A DNA stretch of 64,000 nucleotides from Temnothorax longispinosus (taxonomy: Eukaryota > Arthropoda > Insecta > Hymenoptera > Formicidae), in NCBI RefSeq assembly GCF_030848805.1, contig NC_092361.1, positions 16,141,406-16,205,405 of the forward strand, written 5' to 3'. The number at the start of each line of letters is the position of its first letter. Within the stretch, counting starts at the first letter, position 1. The translations under genes and the position numbers were made by a program. This document shows positions 19,466 to 31,441 of the stretch, one piece after another. The notes beneath the pieces were generated by a model. The model did not search any database. It saw nothing but the letters and a program-made list of their open reading frames with translations, and was not told the DNA's origin.

Positions 19466-21783
19466 TAGTACAGGGAAATTAAACAAAAAAAATGTCAAAT
19501 CTGCGGAATAATTCGCATTTAGCTAAATTTTTGCATGGACCTTTATTTCGTCGTTAAAAACAATATGTGGAAAGTCCCCATCGATGTGACCCCTGCTAAA
19601 AATTTTACAGAGGGTCAAAGGTAAAAAAAAACAGTTTTTCGCGAATATCTCATTATTCATTAGTCCTACGGCAAAAATAGTTATTACAAAATTTGTAGCT
19701 TATAAAATTCTCTACAAAAAATGTTCTATACGTTTTTTTGTACAAGCAATACTTTTCACGTAATAAATTTTGCAAGATATGTGCTGCGCGGTAAATTTAC
19801 GGAGCGCGCTGACAGACGTCAAATAAATTGAAGCGTGCGTCGCACGCGCGCACAAAAAATGTCATATCTTTTGAACGAATCATCGTACAAAAATGATCGA
19901 AGAATCGTTGAAAGCAGAAACTTTCAGCTTTTTAATGCAATTTGGTTCGTTATTCTATGATAATTTTTGAAAATTCTACGATGGTTTAAACAAATTGTTA
20001 CATGCATTTTTTGCCTTTTTTCATAAAATCAGCCACAAGTAGGTTCCAAATTGTTTAAAAAAAAAACGCCAGCAGGATATTACAGTATATACTTCATACT
20101 TTGACCCTACCAGAGGAAAAAAATTACAAAAATTTTTTGCTTTAAAATCAAGCTATTGACATTTTCAGTAATTTTTAAAATTTTTGATGAAACGTTAAAA
20201 TTAAAATCGTCATAACTTGGCGAAAAACTGAGCTAGAAAATTTTTTTAAAAAGCAATCGAAAGCTTGAAATGTCTACTTTTAGTCCTACATTGCAATATT
20301 CCTCATTTTCTTGCATTTTTATTTATTTATGTAAATATACGAGTTGTCGCGAAAAATCTTATTTAAACAAAGGACTATATATTTACTTATAGTAGTTTTG
20401 TATAAAAATTTACGTTTCTCGGGGATAATGCACTGTTTTCCACACCACCTCGGAGGTACAGTGCTAAGCGCGATTTTTTTTTTAACGTGGTGTCCCCATT
20501 AGGCCTAATCCACTGTTTTTCTAAGAGAAATGAAACAAATCAATTTCCATGGAAAAAAATTGCGGATTCAACTGTGGCTGCAGAAAATGGGTTTAAAATG
20601 TTCAGCAGTATGTAACATTGCCATGGCCAGACTTGCCTTAACGCAGCACCTAATATAATCGAAAAATGCTATGTCAGCTACGAAGACGAATCTCCAGATT
20701 TCTTGGCGGAAGCCATAGAAATTGATTTGCTTTATTCCTCTCAAAAAAACAGTGGATTAGACCTAATGGGGACATCACGTAGAAAAAAACGCGCTTAGCA
20801 CTGTACCTCCGAGGTGGTGTGGAAAACAGTGCATTATCCCCGAGAAACGTAAATTTTTATACAAAACTACTATAAGTAAATATATAGTTCTTTGTTTAAA
20901 TAAGATTTTTCGCGACAACTCGTATATTTACATAAATAAATAAAAATGCAAGAAAATGAGGAATATTGCAATGTAGGACCTAAAAGTAGACATTTCAAGC
21001 TTTCGATTGCTTTTTAAAAAAATTTTCTAGCTCAGTTTTTCGCCAAGTTATGACGATTTTAATTTTAACGTTTCATCAAAAATTTTAAAAATTACTGAAA
21101 ATGTCAATAGCTTAATTTTAAAGCAAAAAATTTTTGTAATTTTTTTCCTCTGGTAGGGTCAAAGTATGAAGTATATACTGTAATATCCTGCTGGCGTTTT
21201 TTTTTTTAAACAATTTGGAACCTACTTGTGGCTGATTTTATGAAAAAAGGCAAAAAATGCATGTAACAATTTGTTTAAACCATCGTAGAATTTTCAAAAA
21301 TTATCATAGAATAACGAACCAAATTGCATTAAAAAGCTGAAAGTTTCTGCTTTTCAACGATTCTTCGATCATTTTTGTACGATGATTCGTTCAAAAGATA
21401 TGACATTTTTTGTGCGCGCGTGCGACGCTTCAATTTATTTGACGTCTGTCAGCGCGCTCCGTAAATTTACCGCGCAGCGCATATCTTGCAAAATTTATTA
21501 CGTGAAAAGTATTGCTTGTACAAAAAACTTATAGAACATTTTTTGTAGAGAATTTTATAAGCTACAAATTTTGTAATAACTATTTTTGCCGTAGGACTAA
21601 TGAATAAAGAAATATTCGCGAAAAAACTGTTTTTCTTTACCTTTGACCCTCTGTAAAATTTTTAGCAGGGGTCACATCGATGGGGATTTTCACATATTGT
21701 TTTTAACGACGAAATAAAGGTCCATGCAAAAATTTAGCTACATGCAAATTATTCCGCAGAAAAATCCTAATTTCCCTGTACTA
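19466..21783. mobile_element. Foldback (palindromic) element, 2.3 kb with arms of about 1.08 kb
   Basis: The left arm 19466-20552 is reverse-complementary to 20713-21783 over its whole length with few differences; ends are TAGTACAGGGAAATTA and its complement. The 160-bp loop (20553-20712) is unique. Flanks are TA-rich, so a TA duplication is possible but not provable. Arms have no transposase. The loop appears to hold a decayed cysteine-rich coding fragment (C-G-C-R-K, then HCHGQTCLNA, then a 46-codon open tail into the right arm). High arm similarity means either recent origin or ongoing arm homogenisation. Confidence 0.92.
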
Positions 21784-22045
21784 TAATAACGAAAACTGAT
21801 CACACAGGCCTCCGCGCAGGTTCTACTCTTCTTCTGGCAGCCTCGACGCTGTATCATTCGGCTCTTCATTTCAACGACTGTTTAAGTCAAACGAAAATAG
21901 AATAAAAATTCGAGAAAGTTTAGTCGCACGCGTTGTGGGATTCCACGATTTTATCTTGTTCGTAAACACGATTAATAATCGTCAAAATTAATTATGTCTA
22001 CAGTTCGCATACTTAATATGTAATAAAATAATATAATTAAACAAC

Positions 22046-22047
<2 letters not shown>

Positions 22048-22080
<33 letters not shown>
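22048..22080. repeat. GA microsatellite
   Basis: About 16 uninterrupted GA units just left of the start of duplicated block copy B. Confidence 0.9.
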
Positions 22081-22082
<2 letters not shown>

Positions 22083-22173
22083 CAGAAAAAAAAACGTCAA
22101 CTTAAAATAATGACCAAGCGAGAGAGATTTCGGTCATAATGCTATAAACAATAACAACTTCTTTCTTTTACAG

Positions 22174-22655
22174 ATAGTTGTCTGTCAAAATTCGGCGAGT
22201 AGTGAAAGCATAGTTCGGGGAGTTCTTTTACATGAAATAATGATTCATATGTTTGACTACTGCCAGAATAAATTAGACGTGAAAAATATTGATCATCTAG
22301 CCTGTACAGAAATTAGAGCAGCAAATCTTGCACACTGTAGTTTTATGAGCTTATTTGTGCAAGGCGATTCATCTTTCATTAACGTAAAAGCAACACATCA
22401 GGTAAATTATTGATCTAAGGGATCGATAGATATATTTATTCATATGAGAGCTATTTCTAATTTACCGTAGCTAAAGCTAAAATGTCAGTAATGGCTGTGC
22501 ACAAAGTATCAGAAGAAATAGCAGAAGCGGCTATAGAAAGAGTGCTCACAAAAGGTTACAATGATTTAGAACCAGTTGGCAGAAGAATTCGTAGAAATTC
22601 ACTTGATATGCCTAGAGCATACGCAGAAGGACATTTATACGGATATAAAATGTAA
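22174..22655 (+). pseudogene. ATP23 fragment (exons 4 and 5 only)
   Basis: Copy of ATP23 exon 4 (22174-22401) and exon 5 (to TAA at 22653-22655) without exons 1-3. An in-frame 3-bp insertion changes HEMIH to HEIMIH, which breaks the HExxH zinc site. The acceptor and first eight codons of exon 5 are deleted together with part of the intron; using the nearest AG (22469-22470) leads to a stop after six codons. Conserved Glu near the C-terminus is also changed (GYEM to GYKM). Not functional as a protease. Confidence 0.93.
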
Positions 22656-24542
22656 ATATATTATATGAAAAAAATTAAATAATAGTATAAATATATTCTG
22701 TTGGGTTATATTTGCTAGAATTTATTAATATCACATGATAAATTTTATTCTTTTATTCACATTTAGTCATATTTTTAATTTTTATAGTCACGTTTTTTGT
22801 AGCAAAAAGATAAGAAAGTTTACTTTGACAATGTAGAAATAAAAACTTAAAAATCTATATATATCTAATGATCTTATTGTATATAGATACAGTTCTAGTA
22901 ACCAAGTATAGGATATGGGCGTAAGGATGGCAGGATTCCTGGGCGGAAAGGAATACGCACGAGTACTTTTGAGGAATATATTTCTTAATTCGCAAAACGT
23001 GATTCACACGTCCTGTCACGTCTCTCGTCGGTAGCGAACTGCCTCGAGGGCAGCGGCGCCTCCCTCTTCAACGCATCCGGCCTTAATGTAACGCGGCAAT
23101 CCAAAATTTGTGAAATAAGATACATATTCTACACAAGTGAAAGATAAATAATTGATGGAAATTTAGCATGATATATAGACTTTATTAAGTTAAACATTTG
23201 ATAGTAATTGAGTATTTTTTATTTAAAAAGTTTAAACATTTTATTTAACATGGAAATTAGTACAGAAATTAAAATTTTTATTTATATTACACATACATAT
23301 CAGTTGAAACTAGGGTTGGTAGCAAAAGTATTTCTATTTACCTGGCAGTATTTCAGAAAGAGAAGATATTAATATTGTTTTTAAATTTTATTGTAAGTGA
23401 ATTTTCCTTAGGTATACGATTGTTTATAGCCACCTTATTACATGTTCAATCGTGAATTAATTTTACGTTGTAATATTGGTAATTATCTATACACTAATAT
23501 TGTTTAGTTTAGAGTCTTAAATTATTTGATAACTTCAAATACTGAAGATAAAACAAGAGATTTTAGTGTGCAAAGCAGAACAGCATAAACGTAGAGTATT
23601 ATATGTCTATTCTATGTCTATTTTCTTTTTCATTCTGTGTCATTTTTATCACAAAGCTGTGCTAAACAATACGATTTTATTGCACAATAAAATATGTAGG
23701 AAATTTGTAATATAGATCAATGTAATCCAACTTTTCAAACGATTTGCTATTAAAATTGGTCTGTGATCAAAATAAAAATGTAATAATAATATAATAATTA
23801 TATATCACAGATAAAATAAGTACTTTTTCTTAATTTACTTTATAATATAACTTATAATTTTGTATTATTTGTTAAATTATTTCTTTATTTAATTAGTTAT
23901 TTAAATGTTTAATTAAGTCTGTAAATCAAAACAAGAAAATTGGATCACACCGATATACAGTTTGTCCCAAAGTGGTTGAATAGGATACATAGCACTATTC
24001 CTTACAAAATTTTGTGTTAAAAATATATTATAATTTGTTTATTGAAAATAATAAGCAATAAATTCTGTTAGTAATTTTTTTTCAGTTGTGAGCTTTGAAA
24101 AGTAAAAGTGTCTCACGATTAAAGATTGCAAATAAACATTAGAATTATTATTCTACTTTAAATTAAAGTAAAATTTCATAGAATTCTGATTTTTTTAGAT
24201 GGAGTTTAAATATCGAATAATATCGAAATTCAAAAAGTTATCAGAAATTATCTGTTCGCTTTTTTCGTTAAAGAAAAATTAATAAAGTTTCGCGAGAAAT
24301 GACGTTATGTGTAAATTTTTCGTGAGTTCTAAAACGCTGAACACTATTATCGGTATCGTAATAAGAAATATATAGCGAACATTTGTCCTCTACGTAAGCT
24401 AACATATTTTCACGATACATCCTTAATAATCTCCAATATCTCTAAAGAATATTGTTACATGCGGTATATGCGACAATTCGTTGTGCTCTGTAGTCTTTTC
24501 GATTTAACGGAAATTGAACAACCCTAGAACCCGACACTAAAG
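22656..24542. other. Convergent intergenic region, copy B
   Basis: Collinear with 8220-9744 apart from the two extra segments. No gene seen. Confidence 0.6.
22908..23133. mobile_element. 226-bp insertion in copy B with 5-bp direct repeats
   Basis: Absent from copy A, where the sequence reads straight through CAAGTGAAAG. In copy B the insertion is flanked by CAAGT on both sides (22903-22907, 23134-23138). It starts ATAGGATATGGGCG and ends CATATTCTACA, is GC-richer than its surroundings and has no poly(A) end. Family unknown; solo-LTR-like or SINE-like identity cannot be decided. Confidence 0.65.
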
Positions 24543-27500
24543 CTAGTAGCCTCGATTGAAGCTTCCACCGGGTCTTGGTATGTCGAAGCGAGGATTCCCG
24601 TCGTAAGAGACCTGTGCGCTAAAACCGTGTTGCCAATCCGCGGTGTATCGCACAATTTGCGTTCTACCGTCCGGAAGTTGTACCTTATATTCACCGCGGG
24701 TGATTTCGCCGTCGCTAATTGCATTGTGAGAATAATCGTTGCCGAAAGCGTCCTCCTTCACGGCGTAGTTGAAGTCGAAGGGCATACCAGGTTCGTGATG
24801 ATGATGATCATGCTGCAATACATCATCAGTTAAATACGCGTGCTATAGCTAAATATGTAACATATATGCGTAATGTATACATAATATATGTATAATTTTA
24901 CGTATACAAATCTTATATCATCTCATTCAGATAAGATTAAACAGTACAAAACGATTATTAATTTGAATAAAAAGTCATGCTTATACTTTTTATTGTAACT
25001 GAGAGATTATATCAATATATATCTTATCATATATCTTACATTTTTCTACAAGAAGATACAAATATTTAGTACTTGGAATTCTTATGCGCTGAAACAATTT
25101 AAACAGTTTGAATAGTATGAATTTTAAAACTAAATTTGAAGACACATTTAACAGTTCGATCTGTTATAAATTTGACTTCAAGTCTAAAATAAAACAAGCA
25201 AAAGCTATTTATTTCCTTTTCTTTAAATAAATACTGTTTTTATTTTAATTTTCTTTTAGTTCGCTATACCTCCCATCTATCGATTCTTAAAATGACCAAT
25301 TCTACTATAAATAGAAGAAAAAATAATTTTATCTTCTACGATTTCTGAATTACAGATTTCTTATTAAGCAAAGAACATTACATATCCACCTATTCTGTAA
25401 ATAATTAAATACAATTTTTTTTATTTAGCACAACAGCGTATACTTACACCAGGGCCGATAACGTTTCCATCACCACCGCTTGGTTGGCCGGTATAGTCCG
25501 GGAAAGTAGGTGTGGGTCTCGGTCCTGGTCCGGGGTAGGTGGGCGTCGGTCTGGGTCCGGGGAAAGACGGCGTCGGCCTGGGTCCGGGGAACGACGGCGT
25601 CGGCCTGGGTCCGGGGTACGACGGCGTCGGCCTGGGTCCGGGGAACGACGGCGTCGGCCTGGGCCCGGGGAACGTCGGCGTCGGTCTGGGCCCGGGGAAG
25701 CTCGGGGTCGGACGCGTAGGAAACGGCCCCGTCGGCGTGGGCTTCGGAAACGGTACCGTCGGCTTGCTGTACGTGTAACCGCCTTTCGTCGGCTCTGGCG
25801 GCAGGTAAGTGTTGCGCCGTGTGCCCGGTGGCAGATCACCAATAACGCTGGCTACCGTCACGCATAGCACGACCAGCTGCGCAGGAGAAATCAGTTAGTT
25901 GAGACACACCCTCTCGGAGCAAATTTTACTGAAGAAATTTCACCGAATGGGACTAAAACCTGATGGAAAAATATGTCTCAAAACTGTCTATATTATTAAT
26001 CAGAATTTCTATAAAAATTTTACCGTTACTTGGATCACTTACTTCGAATACTGTTAATATGTTAGCTCGTATTGGCCTACAATTTTCCGTTTAAATTGTA
26101 GAACACTGCTGTACTTTTGTAATAAAAAGTAAATTTTGATGCTAAATCGAAACGCGTGGATAGTCAGAAGAATAAAGAACCCTCAGCAAAACGTACAGTT
26201 AAATAGGCAGTTAAGAAAAAGCTGCACCTCTCAACGTTTTTATAATACTTATGCATATTACTTCTACATCGTCGAGTAGTTCTTCGTAGTGCGAGAAGAA
26301 TGTTGGCGGCTGCTTCAATGAAATATTATTGCCGCATCTTAAGATCTTAAACTTCTCTTACGCCGTTGCGCGCTGTGATATGTAGTTTTTTTATTATTTT
26401 GAAGGACTTTGGGATAATTTACCGTACTACGTACGGTAGAGAAAGTTGTGTAAATTTTTCGTAACACACATTTAAGCATTCCACAAAAATAGAACTAATA
26501 AAATAAATCGGAATTTCTTGCGAGATTATATAAATTTCTTAATTTTTAAAAAATATTTTTGCTGGATAAAAGATTTTTAAATTTGACAAAAATTAAGATT
26601 TATTAAAGTAAACCTGTTTTTCTTTTTTTTTTTACAAACAATTATAATAATCTAGTTCGTTGTGATTTTGTCTTACAATTTTGATTGAGGAATTAAGTTT
26701 CTAAATTTTTAATCATTATATCAAAAGAAGATGCAGAATTGGTAGGAAGAGATAATACATAAAAATAAATTTAAAAACCTCTAACGACCAGTGTCCGGTT
26801 TCAGAAATTAGGAATTTATAATCTTGCAGAATAACTTCTCTTTCTCTCCATCCTTTTTAAAAATTTATTTATTGCCATGTTATTACGTGCTACATTACTA
26901 CATTGATGGAAAATGTTACCAAATCTTAATAAAAACTCGTTCTTTAAATAATAGATCTTGTATTTCCAGAATAACGAAACTGAAATAAATGTAATATTAT
27001 GTTTTGATGCGTAATAAAGCGTCACAAACGCGGCTATTATTTATCTCACAACGTTGAAGACGCTGCAAGTTTACCGTGATGCATCAGTTCGCACTTGCGT
27101 TGTGAATGCGCATCGAAGACGTGTTTTTATAACTGGAACATATGTCAGCAGTCGACATTTCGAGAAATCGTCCAAGTCTATATAATGAGTAATAAGTTGT
27201 CACGATGTCGTAAACCGATGGAAACAGTTTAGTGCCATACGCACAGATGCGCACTGACATTCGATGCATAGGCTTCATATTTACTTTTGCAATTCTAATT
27301 ATCATATATATTAGTGCAAGAGTGTTTCGGTCAGCTTTTTTCATCTACTTTTATCGCGATCACGTGTATTTATATAGTGTATCTTGATACGTAACATATT
27401 TTATCATGTAGACGAAGAATGTTTATTCTTTTTTTAAATATAGTAACAGTTTTTATAATTTTTAAATATTGCTGCAATATTGCATATTATAGGCAAAGCA

Positions 27501-30500
27501 AAATATTATATATAAAGTTACATATTTCTTTATTTTTTATTGCAAGATATACTATCTTATAATCTTTTGTATGTAATTATTACGCAAATAGGTAAAAAAA
27601 ATGACTAGGTTTATGCGACGGGTTAATGTGGCCGGATATATGAGTTTCCGTCGAGCCTTGATTCCACCGTATTACGTGTCTAATACAGTAGAATCTTTTG
27701 TTTGAATTATACCGGCATGCACACACGCGCGCGATAAACGTTCCTCGACTTTCACAGATCCGGTGTTGAATATCGCCACAATCGTTCTCGTGTGTAAACT
27801 GACATTTGTCGCGTAGCTTATCAGCTACAAGTGCGAGCCGCAACGCGAGTCGTGTGTTAAGAGGTGTGTAATTTTAATAAATCAAGCGTCTCCTCTGTTA
27901 GTACTGAGCTTGATATTTAGTACGTCAAGATGCCAGGTATGCCAGGGGGGATATTTTTTTTCCATAGTGCAACGTATCCCGTGAGTTGTGACTTTTGATG
28001 AGATTGATGGAAATAATTATAGTCTGACGAAACGCTAGTTGAATAAAATAATTCTAATCTATCGTACATTTATCGTCTCCAATGCCCGTTATCATCGATA
28101 TTATCGCATTATTATTTGTTACGATAAATCATACGATAATGCAAATATAATTTTTTTGCGGTAATTGTATAAATCTTAAAATGGATAACTCTTATTAATA
28201 TAAAGATAAAAAATAATATTTGGTAATTTTCTCATTTTCAGATATTCCGATGTTACAATTATTTAATACTTATGTTGCATTAATCGACATAATATTTAGC
28301 TTTTGTGATTTGTCATAAATCGAAAAGAGGTTGCGAGAAATGTTTTGTAAGTTTGAAATAAATTATTTTAAATTTCAGGCTTGATATGATTAGCAAAGTT
28401 AAATTTTATAAACGTTGTTTTAACATATTTAAATGTTACACTAAGCACTTAGTCATATATAGAAAAGATCAAACATTGATAAAGCTTTGAAAGGTTTATT
28501 ATAAGAGAATTTGCGGTTAATAAAATTATTGTAATGATTACAATAACTTTATTTGCTTCAATCAAGAGACGAATTATGAAGTATAAGCAATGCAAATGAT
28601 AAATAATGCAGAAAAATTAACAACAAACTTTTGAACAAATTCTCAATTTATTTGCACTTGGTTAACAATTATTTAATTATTTTCGAAACATTTGTATAAA
28701 TTACATTTTATTACAAGTTGCAATGTACTATTTATTTAAATTATTTAAAATATACCCGTGATAAGTTACGAAATAGTAATGCAATAAATTAGTATTAAAT
28801 TTTGTCATTTTTTAATTAATTTTAAATAATTGTTATTTCTCGTACAATATGTGTATAGGTGTATATATGCTGTTTATCCACATATACTGCACTTTTTAAT
28901 AAAACGCAATATTTTACATTAAGTTTTCATTCAAAATGGCAGAGGTAATGAAAAACGTAAGGAATGCGCTCGCGTGAAGGATCGTTCACTTGCGCTCACA
29001 GCGTTAAGAATTAATATATAAGAGAGCTAAAGCAACCGGTTAGCAAACGTCCGTGCGCAACAAACGAGACCGCGATATTTCGCATACGATAAGTACAGCG
29101 GGACTTCTATCGCGAATCTTTCTTTTTTCCCCGGCGTAATAACAGACAGATACGCGCGCGATTCGTCGCTGCTCATTAGCCTCGGAGCCGGCCGCGACGG
29201 CGAAAGAAAATCGACGTGAAAGAGGAGCAGACCGAATCAATAATGTTACGGCGAATGTTACGTCAACGTTGCAATCGGAGATGCGGCCGACGATCTGTGC
29301 TCTATTGCGACAGTGTAGAGACCTTTGTATTATGCTCTTAACCCTGTACTTCGATTGCAGCGCGCCGCCAGAGAAGAGAGGTACGCATATATAAATATAA
29401 TATAAAATATAAAGGCTGCATTCGGGGAGCGCGCTATTAGCGCTATTGCATTATTCTATTTTTATCGCTCGTCGGGTGTAAAACAAGGATAGAATAAGCA
29501 AATAGCGCTAATAGCGCGCTTCCCGAATCCAGCCATAAACACACACGCGAGAGGGTAGAGAGGGAGGAGAGAGGAAGAGAGAAAGAGAGAGAGAGACGGA
29601 GAAAGTGAGAGCATATTTGAAAGATGCTTGTCCCGCGGCGTTGCGCGGTGCAACGTACGCTTCGCGTAAGGTGGTTTCGCAACTTCGTTCCAGTAGTCAA
29701 TCGAAATGTGGAGAAGCGTGAGAAGAGCTACACTCCGACGGGGCTGACAAATGCGATATTGCATGCGCCCCGTTAGTTCATTAATATCTCATTATGATGT
29801 CGATGCGCACGACGTGTGGGCGCGCGTCTGACGTGTATATTATGCGATGATATCACCGACCATTGTTGTAATCGCTTTCCTTCATATTTTAATAAGAAGA
29901 AATAATGAGACACGCTAATGACAATGAAGGGGGCAGAGAGGGGCGGCCGGATTGAACTGGCGGATAACTTCAATCCTTTCGGAAACTGAATTTATCGGAA
30001 GGAAAATCTAAATTTATCACCAGTTGTGTTTCTACATGGCGGTAGATAACTGAGATATTTGCTTAATGCAAATTAAAATAAATATTCTTCTTCTTTCTTT
30101 TATTCATATGAAATTTGTCGATCTAATGATAACAGATAATTTTTTGTATCTCGCGACCGTGGGCTCTCTTCGCAAGATCGAGAGCTAGTCAGATCTACCT
30201 GCATCACAAACGGCGAGTAAGTATTTAACGGATAGATACGGCGATCATCGATTTGCCGCGGATAAGAGATCTTTCGATTAATCAAGCGGGACGTAAATTA
30301 ACCGGGCGACAGCCGTAAGTGATTTATAACAAAACCATTCTATCAACGCGCTGACTCTTTGTGGGTGGGCAAGGATTGAGCCGTAGTGGTTTTACAAACG
30401 ACGTAAAGGTCGCGCGCCGTGTAAAGAGGGAGAGTAATCTTGGCTGATCAACGCACGTATGGCAAGACAAGCTCCACGCACCTTCCCTCTGCGAATATCT

Positions 30501-31165
30501 AACTTGTATAGGTATTCATATTTTTTTTTACTCGACACGAGTTAATCGAGGTATTCGAGGTAAATACGAGAGATTTGTAATTGACAATTGAAGATCTGAA
30601 TATGTTTCATGTCGTGTATCGAGAAACTTTTATACCCATCGCTCGAGTATAATATCACTTGTCTTTTCTTTAAACAGGCAAGAAATATGTCGTCACTTTT
30701 ATGATATAATAAATTACAATTGACTTTTATCTCTGCAAATTACTATAAATTGTTTATAATTATAACGAATTATATAACGAAGCGTGCGACAGTTATGAAC
30801 AATAAAGTACGAAAGCGAAGATTGTGCAAAGGCTTTTCTAATATTTCATCTTTTGATTTGATGATCAATTTAATGATTTTTTTTTCACGTCATCGCGTGA
30901 ACATAAACTCTAACTATATATGACAGTTTTGAAGTTAATGATGTTTCTCAATTGTAAATGTGCTGATGGACCACGTGGGCGGTAACGCGCGTCTTGCTGC
31001 AACACTCGTGTGATTGCGATTGCACTTACTAAGCGATACACGCGAATCCGTGGTAACAAGAGGATCAATTTTTAATTTTTATAAATTTGTATTGCGTGAT
31101 ATGTACGGCGAATTAATAACTGGAAAAAACCAAATCGATCTCACACGTACCTGCAAGTAATACAT
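24543..31165 (-). CDS. Pro-resilin-like RR cuticular protein, copy B
   Basis: Secreted chitin-binding structural protein. Exon 3 (24812-24543) and exon 2 (25876-25448) are secure; exon 1 is proposed at 31165-31151 (ATG TAT TAC TTG CAG|GTACGT), which joins in phase 0 to CTGGTCGTGC to give the signal peptide MYYLQ-LVVLCVTVASVIG. Total 237 residues. After the signal come PPGTRRNTYLPPEP and KGGYTYSKPTVPFPKPTP, then about eight PRPTPxFPG nonapeptides, PDYTGQPSGGDG, HDHHHHEPG and a complete RR domain (FDFNYAVKEDAFG, DGEITRGEYKVQLPDGRTQ, VRYTADWQHGF). It ends IPRPGGSFNRGY, the tail that copy A has lost. The N-terminal part is unrelated to copy A. The 5.3-kb intron 1 and exon 1 choice are the uncertain part (about 0.55). 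Confidence 0.78.
25525..25715 (-). repeat. 27-bp coding tandem repeats (PRPTPxFPG), copy B
   Basis: About seven to eight consecutive units with PSF, PTF, PSY and PTY variants. More regular than in copy A. Confidence 0.88.
25877..31150. other. Probable intron 1 of cuticle gene B
   Basis: No exon recognised. Holds one MITE (29414-29534), a CpG-rich stretch 29000-29350, a GA-rich tract at 29570-29605, and AT-rich filler. Short ATG-plus-donor look-alikes at 27929 and 28935 on the plus strand are unsupported. Confidence 0.4.
29414..29534. mobile_element. MITE, 121 bp, with 5-bp ATAAA target-site duplication
   Basis: Left end GGCTGCATTCGGGGAGCGCG and right end pairing GGCTGGATTCGGGAAGCGCG (reverse complement) continue through CTATTAGCGCTATT; inner loop about 40 bases. 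ATAAA flanks both sides (29409-29413 and 29535-29539). Its GGCTGC terminus resembles that of the element at 3353, suggesting related families. Confidence 0.85.
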
Positions 31166-31432
31166 CTTTCGGCCGCACTACGTGATACAGGTCGACGTGC
31201 TGGAACCACGCTAACTCGCGTGCTCGTTAGCGGAAACAACAACGAGACAACCCTTTAGAGCGATTAACGCGCACTGAAAAAGTTTCAAATTAACACTGCA
31301 TGAGAGGGGTACGATGGCAGCTTCCGCTATTTGAACAAAATACATGCTCGCGAGAGACGTTTTATGATCATGAGCGAATAAATGTACGAACGGGGGAAAA
31401 GGGGATATCAAAATGCGTCAGATGATGATCAT

Positions 31433-31441
31433 CTTTATATA
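31433..31441 (-). promoter_or_regulatory. TATA-like box upstream of proposed cuticle B exon 1
   Basis: Minus-strand TATATAAAG 268 bases upstream of the proposed start at 31165. No TCAGT initiator at the usual distance; a TCAGT occurs at 31277-31273 without its own TATA. Weak. Confidence 0.25.

Larger units (their letters stand above)
22138..25740. repeat. Duplicated block, copy B
   Basis: Direct copy of 7658-10835, about 14.5 kb away. Two extra segments: 22908-23133 and about 23920-24085. Homology starts abruptly in what was ATP23 intron 3 and fades in the proline repeats of the cuticle gene. Confidence 0.95.

Noticed and set aside
27929..27945. ATG-CCAG-GTATG, a possible first exon on the plus strand
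   Set aside because: No promoter signals and no partner exon in phase; such strings are common by chance.
28935..28950. ATGGCAGAG followed by GTAATG, a possible first exon
   Set aside because: Good local context but no downstream exon or homology.
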